This document shows positions 57,349-64,000 of a stretch of DNA of 64,000 nucleotides, one piece after another. The DNA is taken from NCBI GenBank assembly GCA_002205965.3, contig NADL03000642.1, positions 124,001 to 188,000 on the forward strand. The letters run 5' to 3'. Source of the DNA: Kappaphycus alvarezii (taxonomy: Eukaryota; Rhodophyta; Florideophyceae; Gigartinales; Solieriaceae). Below the pieces are notes generated by a model. The model saw nothing but the letters and a program-made list of their open reading frames with translations, had not been told where the DNA came from and searched no databases. Each line of letters begins with the position of its first letter. Position 1 is the first letter of the stretch. The translations under genes were made by a program, and so were the position numbers.

Positions 57349-57924
57349 ATGACGTCAAATTGCCCCTCTGTCCCTATCTCCAAAAACCGCCCTTCCCGTC
57401 CCATCAATGGCCTCCGTCTCGCCGCCTACGGGCCAACCGATGCCGACGACCACATCCGGCGGCAAACTAAGGAGAAAATCATCGAGTTCGTTCGCCGCCT
57501 CTTCATAGAAGAAGAGGCGAGGGAGGTAAGTGAGGATGAGACTGAGAAAGTCGAGGAGGAGAGCAGGGAGTCCTTTGAGGAATGGTTAGCCCCTGAGCTA
57601 GTGTACGAGACTCTGGGGAAGGATGGGGAGGAGGAAGAGGAGGAGGAGGAGGAGGAAGAGGAGGATGATGAGGACGAGGACGAGGACGAGGTGGATGAGG
57701 GAACAGAGGGCATGGAAAGTGTTGCACTGGTGGGGCCTGGACTGGAGAGTATGGAACAAGTGGTGCCGACGCTGGAACCGGATGGAGATATCTTTAGTAG
57801 TTTAGATATCTCCCAGGAGAAAATAGAGAGCTATGAGCCGTTCGCAGATATTTGTGGGGACTGCTTGGACAGCATAGATATTTTAGAGGAGTCGTTTGGA
57901 TCTGATTTAGAGAACGGGAAATAA
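57349..57924 (+). CDS. Highly acidic ORF joined to a gypsy-type LTR end
   Basis: I choose the ATG at 57349 because the diverged copy at 47.66 kb has an ATG at the matching place. The frame is open 96 bases further up. About 191 residues: a basic N-terminus (SKNRPSRPING), DDHIRRQTKEKIIEFVRRLFIEEEAR, a likely helix, then a run of about 15 Glu and Asp-rich repeats (GAG/GAC codons at 57.62-57.70 kb), and a Ser/Asp/Glu-rich tail (DISQEKIESYEP). No known family is recognised. It ends about 75 bases before sequence shared with the G1 LTR. The solo LTR at 29.5 kb contains its C-terminal part in the middle, so it may be an accessory ORF carried in or beside an LTR. It could also be a Gag-like relic. 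Confidence 0.5.
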   Translation: MTSNCPSVPISKNRPSRPINGLRLAAYGPTDADDHIRRQTKEKIIEFVRRLFIEEEAREVSEDETEKVEEESRESFEEWLAPELVYETLGKDGEEEEEEEEEEEEDDEDEDEDEVDEGTEGMESVALVGPGLESMEQVVPTLEPDGDIFSSLDISQEKIESYEPFADICGDCLDSIDILEESFGSDLENGK

Positions 57925-58366
57925 GAGGACCTCATTGATTGTTAGTTTCTTAAGTATCTTCCGTTTAGAGTATGTTATCCGCACAAATTATTTCTGCGCA
58001 TTTCCTGGTACCTTCTGTAGTTTTGTTCGGACTTTTGGGGTAGCCAAAAGTCTATCTAAGCTAAGTAAACCGCTTCCTCATGGAGAGGTCAAGCAAGTTG
58101 GCAGACAACTTCAAGCCAAGTCCTGAGTAGTAGGGAGTTGAGAGTCAACTTCAGACCCGAGAAACCCTTTTCTTACGCTGCTCACAGAGCATCAGTGGTA
58201 GACCCTGCGCATTCCATACCTGCTTGTAGACCTCTCAACTTTCTTCCATTTACACTCCTTTTTATTCGTTCAACTATACCACGGCAGTACTTTTGTCGCT
58301 TGCAACACCTCCTTCTTAGGGTAGTTGGTTCTGAATATCTCTTCTCCCGACGATTTACCCCTATCA
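57925..58366 (+). repeat. Gypsy-type LTR, 3' part
   Basis: From about 57.99 kb it aligns with G1 3770-4072: GTTGGCAGACAACTTCAAGC, TTGAGAGTCAACTTCAGACC, CACGGCAGTACTTTTGTCGC, and CGACGATTTACCCCTATCA at the end. It is closest to the G1 LTR among the copies. It is followed at once by a LINE-B piece. Confidence 0.75.
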
Positions 58367-58718
58367 CCTTTATAGCGACCTCCACCAGAGGTAGGCTCGT
58401 GCCTGTACCAATCTCCACTCTTGGAGGGTGGCACCCGGATGCATGTACAGTGCCAAATGACTTGGTAAGGAACGTGGCAGTGAGGGCATTCGAGAAGTAC
58501 GGAAAGATTCGGGGGTTTGATGCAAAGGCTCGCCGCAGCAGCCGTCATGTCCAATGCGGTCTGCTTGATGGCTGGCCTGAAGGTAGCATTTTAGGGAGCG
58601 TAGTTCCTTACCCATTACTGTGTCGGTATACCCTTTTTGAGTTGATTGCGGTTGCCTGGAAAACCATGGGATAGAACGGATATATCTTCCAAGACTAAAA
58701 CACACAAACCTTTCCTCT
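58367..58718 (+). mobile_element. LINE-B 3' end with complete tail, plus strand
   Basis: It codes for TRGRLVPVPISTLGGWHP and NVAVRAFEKYGK, the LINE-B C-terminal block, then passes into the untranslated end: GCATTTTAGGGAGCG, TGTCGGTATACCCTTTTTGA, CCATGGGATAGAACGGATAT, CACAAACCTTTCC. It is 5'-truncated exactly at the LTR end, so it integrated next to or into the LTR border. This copy identifies the short tails found elsewhere. Confidence 0.85.
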
Positions 58719-59785
58719 CATTGCCTCCATCTACACCAGAGGTACGGAAATTCTCTACCACTCTGTCTATCAAACCCTCGTCGGAGGTTTGCTAGCGCTC
58801 GCGAGTGATTCCTCATCCTGATCGCCCCTTCCCACACCTCGGCCACGCTGCCTTACCCCCACCTCAAAACGAGATCGTTTCGTCTCGGCGTGATCTCCCA
58901 GGAGATCATCAAAAATTCGAAATTTTAGTTGAGATAACAACTGGAAAAATCAATTTTGCACGTCAGATAACATTGCTGCCAAATAGGACTTTCCACCATT
59001 GGTAACAGTGCTGGCACCAAGTCGTCGATTGGAAACTGCGTCTCCCAATATATGGATATTCGTTTAACGAATCGCTGTTCAGAGGCTGTTTGTTGGCACT
59101 GGAGGGTTATTGCGGACTATAATAAAGAAGGCGGTCGGCTGGATGTCTGGTTAGGAGGTTTAGTCATTCGCAGCCCGATCAGAGAGGAAAAGCAGTAATT
59201 ATTCGCGGACTATTGGCGGAAGAACAGTTTTTAATCGTTGGCTTAGATCAGGTTGTCCTGGAGCACACGCATTTGGAAGAGGGCGACTACATTGCACCGG
59301 TACTGGTTTTAGATGACCCAACTCCCGCAGCTCCAAACCAGATGTCCAACATAGCATCACAAAACCTCGATCCTTGTGGACAGTCTCTGCCCTCTCTAGA
59401 GGAGATCCTCATAACCCACAGCCCAGTCATGTCGCACATACCGACAAAGTTCCACGGTTTTTCTAGCAGAGATGTATGAAAGTCGATACAAGACGCAGTA
59501 AACGATTTTCTAACCGAGAATTCAATAATAACTCAGGCGCTCACAAAAATATTTCTGTTCCCAGCAGTTATGCTTGCGAACATTCAATCTTCAGATTCCT
59601 TCTTTAGTGAATACTGATGGCTCTCCATTACTGAGAAAGTGAGGGGAAGAATATATTTATGGAATGCGGAGCACTTCAAAACACTATCTGCGCAAGCACT
59701 CGACTAGCCCAAATACCACACGGCACCAGCCCATTTGACTTCGGAACAGCAACAGGTCAATACTTTCGGGTAATCACTAGTGACC
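58719..59785 (+). repeat. R3 repeat, copy 2
   Basis: It aligns with R3 copy 1 (19.99-20.98 kb) and lacks the LINE-A insert. It contains AATTTTAGTTGAGATAACAAC, GCAGCCCGATCAGAGAGG and an 88-codon frame. The right end near 59.78 kb is set by the start of the C3 LTR. The class is unknown. Confidence 0.65.
59213..59479 (+). CDS. Short R3 ORF of unknown function
   Basis: 88 codons: MAEEQFLIVGLDQVVLEHTH at the start, then DPTPAAPNQMSNIASQN and SLPSLEEILITHSP. The frame stays open across this length while the matching stretch in copy 1 is interrupted. No domain is recognised. It may be part of a longer R3 protein, because upstream frames continue the same style. Confidence 0.35.
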   Translation: MAEEQFLIVGLDQVVLEHTHLEEGDYIAPVLVLDDPTPAAPNQMSNIASQNLDPCGQSLPSLEEILITHSPVMSHIPTKFHGFSSRDV

Positions 59786-59789
59786 CGTA

Positions 59790-60924
59790 AACTAAGGGGC
59801 AAACTCTTGACAAAAAATCAGACTTATCGGTAATGACCACGTAACATACAGTGGATTTTATGTGGACTTCAGCTGGTATTCGAACATTACATATTTATAA
59901 GTAAGCTAGTCATACTGAATCTGGTAGAGTCTATTGCATCACACCTCAGTCAACAGACAGCCATCTGTTGTGCGGAAGATGCTCTAGCACTATATAATCA
60001 TGTCACACTATAGTAAACTCAGCAGCCTAGCAGCAACAAAAAGGAGTCCACACACACACAACCTTGATTAGGCTATGGGCCCAGAACGTCTCACTAGCCT
60101 GTAATCAACTTGAAATTCGAACCATGGGAAACGATGAAGACAAAGAAAGAAAATATCGCTCGCTTGGATGACCATGCAGATTATCGCCTATGGCGTGTCC
60201 GCATTGAGGCATTTTGCGACTCTAAGGGAATTTGCAACTGTTTAATAACTGAGAATCAACACAATATAGTCACAGTCGACAGCAATAGAAATCAGCAAAA
60301 AGACTAACATCGTTTCGATGAGGTACACTTCCGTAAGGAGGGACATTAGACTACACAATGCGAAAATGGCCGCCCTCATCGATCAATTGAATGACATGGG
60401 AAAAACACTTCCAAACGAGCTCAAAAACTCGCTTCTTATTGCATCTGTTGAAGCACCTAAGTTGGCTTCTGTCAAAGCGGCCAATAAAACCCTGACAGAT
60501 CAAAAAGTTGAATAGAAAACAGCGGCGAATCGTTTGGTTGAGGAGCAGAGGGACCTGAATTCCAAACTACAGAAAAAGGAGACCGCAAATGCCGTCAATA
60601 CGAACCACAGAGGTCCTCATTGTGCAATTTGTGACAGCGATGTGTACTCAACTGAGAAATGCTACTGGAATACTAACAACCACAAATACAAGCTGCACCA
60701 CAAAATTGAAAAGAACAAGAGTAACGACAAGGGTCGAAACGATAGAAAAGTAAATGGATGTTCTAATGAGGGCAAAAGGAAGCAGAAGCTCGCATGCATA
60801 ACCAGAGCAACAAATTCATCAGTTAAGAAACCGTCAAACATGATGCTTGATTTTGGTTGTACTGCACACATGGTAAGAGAAAAAAGCATGTTTAAAGAGA
60901 AGTGCTGTAAGATAGAGATTTCTC
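59790..60924 (+). mobile_element. Ty1/copia fragment C3 (LTR end, primer site, Gag, protease start)
   Basis: A leader with a probable LTR (about 59790-60060), a primer-binding site at 60071-60085, then Gag: IARLDDHADYRLWRVRIEAF near 60.15 kb, a zinc-knuckle-like HCAICDSDVYSTEKC near 60.62 kb and a protease-like LDFGCTAHM near 60.85 kb. It is broken, with a few breaks, and cut off at about 60924 by a LINE-B insertion. Its right part was not found in the window. Different lineage from C1 and C2. Confidence 0.75.
60071..60085 (+). other. Primer-binding site of copia C3
   Basis: GGCTATGGGCCCAGA, nearly the same as the C1 site and complementary to the initiator-tRNA anticodon stem. Its ATG at 60075-60077 starts MGPERLTSL. 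Confidence 0.7.
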
Positions 60925-61190
60925 TTGGGGGGAATTTTTGGGTTATTTTAATGCATGGAAGATGTGGTCGGTTATATACACGCGGCTAATGCGTTATGTG
61001 GGATAAGTCGTCGCTGATGGGTAACACTACAGTACAGTACATGACCTCCCTTACAGAGCCGGCTCAATGCCGGCGAGCAGGCATGCCGCGTTGGACATGA
61101 CGGCCGCAGCAGCGTGCCTTTGGGTAAGCACCGCTCTAACCATCCCATAGGTCTCCATCGCTCGAACGGCCACGTTCCGCGCGACATCGG

Positions 61191-61748
61191 TTAGCACCGC
61201 GTACGCCTCTGAGTGCCAGCCTCCAAGGGTGGATATTGAGATAGGCACAAGCCTCCCTCTAGTAGCAGTCGCGAGCAGTGGTTCATACCTTCTACGTTTG
61301 CGGAGATGGCTGCGTTGAGGGAGGTGAGTGGGTTGAAAGTACGTACTCTCCTATTGGAGGGCGCAAGAGGATTGACGAACGTGACTTCAAAAAAGTCCGT
61401 TCCTCCGTTGCCACCCATTGCCTCGATATCCGGCCTTGTGCGGTGAAGCCCCTGTCGCCGCTCGATAGCCGGATGACGGGCTGCCTTCTGGAGGTCCTGG
61501 GCGAGGAGGACGACTTGACGGTCGTGTCGTCGGGTGCGGTGCCCACCATGCAGGCAGTGCATGAGGTGATCCCCGTGGCAGTCGAGGACCTCAAGGCAGT
61601 TTGGGCGTAGGCACGGCGTGTCTTGGGCGAAGAGCGGGACTTGGAGGTAGTACTGGAGCCACACTGAGAACTCACGGGCGTCAATATTGGTCTTGAGGCC
61701 GGGGCACGGAGCACAATAGACCCATTCCTTTGCGCCGGTAAGGCCCAT
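61191..61748 (-). pseudogene. LINE-B zinc knuckle and restriction-like endonuclease
   Basis: Cys12/Cys15 (YCAPC), Cys46/Cys51, then DCHGDHLMHC at 56-65 form a knuckle-like cluster. RTRPDIEAMG with Pro106-Asp107 and TDFFEVTFVNPLAP at 117-130 fit a PD-(D/E)xK nuclease core. The enzyme nicks the target. Near residue 150 (ISANVEGMN) the frame leaves the homologous sequence: the C-terminal block continues in another frame at 61248-61051 (PISISTLGGWHSEAYAVL). Confidence 0.8.
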
Positions 61749-61907
61749 ATAAGCCCGGAAAGCTTGCCTTCGTTGGTCGCCGAGAGGGATCTCTTCTTGA
61801 ACTGCCGCATGGACTGCTTCTGTTAGTGTCTTTTGCGGAGGGGATTTGCTTGAGCAAAATACAGTAAAGGGTAGGAGTCGTGAGGGCAGGCAGGAGATCG
61901 ACCATAT

Positions 61908-62447
61908 TCAGTGGGCGCGGACGGCATCATTGTACGTCGAGAGATCCGTGATGGGTGCTGGCAAGATACGGGTGTCCAGCCTGTTGGCAGCTGCGCTGGA
62001 GGCAAGGAAAGCGGCCCCAGCGATGCTTTTCGCCGATGTGAACCCTAAACCGAGGGTCGGTTTCTTAGGGTCCTGGGGTTTCACCGGTAGTTGGAGTTCT
62101 CGGAATATATCCGAGTCCAGTACTCCTCCGGCGAGTGTCCGGAGACATCGCTCTATCATGGCGTCAAACATAGCGGCGCCCTCCGCTGTGCAAGAGGGTG
62201 GCACCACACGAAGGAGGTATCCTATCTTGCATACCCCGGAGCAATTGCGCAAAAGCTGAAAAGCCACTTGCGTATTGTTAATGTCTATGACAGCTTCGAG
62301 GAACGGTTCGAGGGACTGGACGTGAGTGGTAAAGAATTTGTTCGTCCAGTCCGAGGAACCGACGGGGGCGTTTAGGACACGTGTACCCTCGCTATATTCT
62401 TGCTTCAGCTCCTTCGGGTACAAGCATTGAACGGACGCCGGCTGCAC
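61908..62447 (-). pseudogene. LINE-B connecting region between RT and endonuclease
   Basis: 179 codons in frame with the RT. SLEPFLEAVIDINNTQVAFQ, GVCKIGYLLRVVPPSCTAEG and IFRELQLPVKPQDPKKPTLG match the 22.5-23.0-kb copy. The function is structural (thumb and linker) in relatives. It ends at a TGA at 61908-61910, after which the same frame continues with SPPQKTLTEAVHAAVQE. Confidence 0.75.
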
Positions 62448-62456
62448 TGTAGGCCA

Positions 62457-63095
62457 CTAGACCCTGCATTTGGGCAGGGATAGGTGTAGTCCCCTGCTGG
62501 TGGCGTGGATGGATGAGAGTATTTCGACGGCGCGGGCGATTTGGTCGTGGCGCGCGATGATGTACCCATCATCATGGTACCATAGATGGAGCAGCAAGTT
62601 ACCTACGGTGTCGTCTTCTTGGTTACCCGATCGTAGTAGCTCCTGGATCTTAAGTACGACGGGGTGCAGGACAAGGTCAAATAGAAGTCCACCGAGGTTG
62701 TCCCCTTGCTGTGTTCCTCTCATGCTGCGAATGATTTGGGGGCCGGACCACAAGTGCGCTGGCTCGTTTGCGTAACAGTACGAGACCCATGGCAGCAATC
62801 CGGGGAATAGGCGTTTGACGGCGTGCAGAAAAGCGGTTCTGCTGCACAGGTTAAAAGCGTTCTTGAGGTCTACTGTGAGCATAGCGTACTCAGAGCTTGT
62901 CCCAAACTTGTCGACAACCCTACGGACACTGTGGACGATGGTGTCGGTGCCGGCCCTTGTGGCGATGCCCAGTTGCAGCGGTTGGAGATAGTTGGCAGCC
63001 TTTCTCGTAGCTCGTTTCATCAAGCAGCTGCCGACCAATCTACGAAGCGTTTCACCAACGGCGATGGGTCGGGGAGTCCCGTCCTTCTTGGCCAA
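62457..63095 (-). pseudogene. LINE-B reverse transcriptase
   Basis: 212 codons. KKDGTPRPIAVGETLRRLVG at residues 3-22, QPLQLGIATRAGTDTIVHS, motif A with Asp76 in LTVDLKNAFN, motif B RGTQQGDNLG at 126-135, and motif C WYHDDGYII with Asp175/Asp176. Both catalytic aspartates are present, but the usual Ala before them (YADD) is His. The enzyme would copy element RNA at the nicked target. A TAG ends the frame just after LSLPKCRV, where relatives continue, so it is a pseudogene by a single stop at this point. The frame's own ATG is internal to the LINE protein. Confidence 0.85.
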
Positions 63096-63378
63096 CGGGA
63101 TGAGGGGCGCACCAGATATCCAAGGAGAGAGAGCGGCTGGGGCACATCCGGAGCCAGAATGTTAACGATACGTGTGAACGCTGGTAGGGAACCTGACGGG
63201 CCCGATGAAGACGGAGAACTGAGCAGTTCCGCGATATGGTTCGGTCTAAGACCGGACCCTCCCCAGAAGATCCCGGTTTGAAACCCCTGACGGCTCCAAG
63301 AACCTCCTCCTCATTGAAGTCCCGGAATGAGGCCGCATTAGCACATGAAGTTTGTTCCCCCGTTCCACTGGGGACGGT

Positions 63379-63932
63379 TGCAAAATAATTGGGATAGGTA
63401 GATCCAAATAATAATAAATAGTTCCAACTCGAATAAATAAATAAATGCCACAATCGGACTTAGAATGAATAATGAATAGAAAACCAAATTTAATAATATC
63501 TGATCGAGGGGAATATATCGATGGCCCGAGGATGTAAAAACATTTCTAACAACCTAGACTACTTACAATCTACACCAGGGTGAACCTGCTACAAAAATCA
63601 GGTGAACCGTTCAATAATTTTGATAGACATAATTCAGGCTCAGCAATAATTATTGCAGTATTTTCCAGGTAAGCAATCATCCAGATAATAATTTGTTGGT
63701 AGCATAAATGTAATAATTACAGCCTGTATAATATAAAAACCCAGCTGTAGGACATAAAAATTATTTCACACTGAATTCAGCATAAAATAGTGCCAGTGTA
63801 AAATAGATAAAATTATTCCTTGATGATTCATAATAAATATAAATTGTGGGCCTCAATAAAAATATTGCTCCACAATTCAGCATCACTGTAGGACACCGGG
63901 ATAGAGATTAAAATATTTGGTCAATTTTCACA
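63379..63932 (-). repeat. C1-type copia LTR, minus strand
   Basis: 554 bp, the reverse of the C1 LTR, TGCAAAATAATTGGG to TTTTCACA. It is inserted in LINE-B at 63378/63379. Because it reads on the minus strand and the sequence beyond 63932 matches the C1 coding end, it is the 3' LTR of an element that extends outside the window. Confidence 0.92.
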
Positions 63933-64000
63933 CTACTTTCCTTTTGAAATATTGAACTAAATTTATCCTGTTGACTGAGATGAATCCCGAGATAAAATAT
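63933..64000 (-). mobile_element. End of a C1-type copia, continuing outside the window
   Basis: It matches 28.47-28.54 kb in reverse (AATATTGAACTAAATTTATCC, as TATTGAACTAAATTTATCC, and GATGAATCCCGAGATAAAAT), the last coding bases and the stretch before the 3' LTR of C1. It is a second, recent copy of that lineage. Confidence 0.88.

Larger units (their letters stand above)
60925..63378 (-). mobile_element. LINE-B copy, most complete, minus strand
   Basis: Runs right to left. A pre-RT block (SFRDFNEEEVLGAVRGFKPG near 63.3 kb) is followed by reverse transcriptase 63095-62457, a connecting part 62447-61908, zinc knuckle and endonuclease 61748-61191, the C-terminal block 61248-61051, and the terminal tail (GGGGGGAATTTTTGGG at its left end). 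The pieces 63095-62457, 62447-61908 and 61748-61191 share one frame, divided by in-frame stops at 62457-62459 and 61908-61910. Frameshifts lie near 61.26-61.30 kb and near 63.1-63.25 kb. It interrupts copia C3 on the left and is interrupted on the right by a C1-type LTR. Confidence 0.88.

Noticed and set aside
57426-57727. Poly-serine and poly-proline antisense frames.
   Set aside because: They are the complement of the GAG/GAC codon run of the acidic ORF.
58138-58674. A 178-codon plus-strand open frame.
   Set aside because: It reads across an LTR end, a LINE-B C-terminal block and its untranslated tail. The frame is an accident of juxtaposition, not a gene.
1-64000. tRNA genes.
   Set aside because: I looked for the GGTTCGANNCC box and found only isolated partial matches inside elements, with no matching A box or cloverleaf.

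Overview
The window is eukaryotic, repeat-rich DNA. The reasons are Ty3/gypsy and Ty1/copia LTR retrotransposons, non-LTR retrotransposons (LINEs) with a restriction-like endonuclease, a hAT-like terminal-inverted-repeat element, AATAAA-type 3' signals, and almost no host genes. An invertebrate animal is my best guess, because this mix of copia elements primed by internal initiator-tRNA sequence and R2/NeSL-type LINEs is common there. The sequence does not fix the species, and other repeat-rich eukaryotes remain possible.

Layout. 1-4.07 kb: a Ty3/gypsy element running in from the left, ending in an LTR with a 22-bp tandem array. 4.4-11.2 kb: a GC-rich block of broken LINEs of three local types (here LINE-A, -B and -C). 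12.6-13.4 kb: a short inverted-repeat DNA element carrying an internal ~119-bp tandem repeat. 14.7-15.65 kb: two LINE-A 3' ends head to head. 17.6-18.5 kb: an intact intronless gene for a protein of three ubiquitin-like domains, the best host gene here. 19-23.9 kb: LINE-B pieces and tails, plus an unclassified repeat (R3) with a LINE-A inserted in it. 24.0-29.1 kb: a young copia element (C1) with near-identical LTRs and a 5-bp target duplication. 29.5-30.3 kb: a solo gypsy-type LTR. 31.2-37.7 kb: an old gypsy element. 38.7-42.2 kb: an AT-rich stretch in which I recognise no element. 42.3-42.5 kb: a possible small secreted-protein gene. 42.8-44.8 kb: another gypsy fossil. 45.4-47.2 kb: LINE fragments on opposite strands. 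47.7-48.8 and 57.3-58.4 kb: two copies of an acidic ORF joined to a gypsy-type LTR end. 50.2-55.4 kb: a minus-strand copia fossil (C2) with a solo C1-type LTR inside it. 56.2-64 kb: LINE-B pieces, the second R3 copy, and a three-layer nest of copia C3, LINE-B and a C1-type copia.

Two threads tie the window together. First, a short motif that recurs about 18 times (core roughly GGATATATCTTCCAAGAG, then an AAACCTTTCC end) is explained as the 3' terminus of LINE-B/-C, so many small unexplained repeats are severely 5'-truncated LINE insertions. Second, in all three copia lineages the primer-binding site carries an ATG that opens a reading frame starting Met-Gly-Pro-Asp/Glu, so reverse-transcription priming and Gag initiation appear to share the same bases.

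All comparisons were made by eye within the window. Family names rest on motifs, and boundaries without terminal repeats or target duplications are approximate. Names such as LINE-A, C1 and R3 are local labels.
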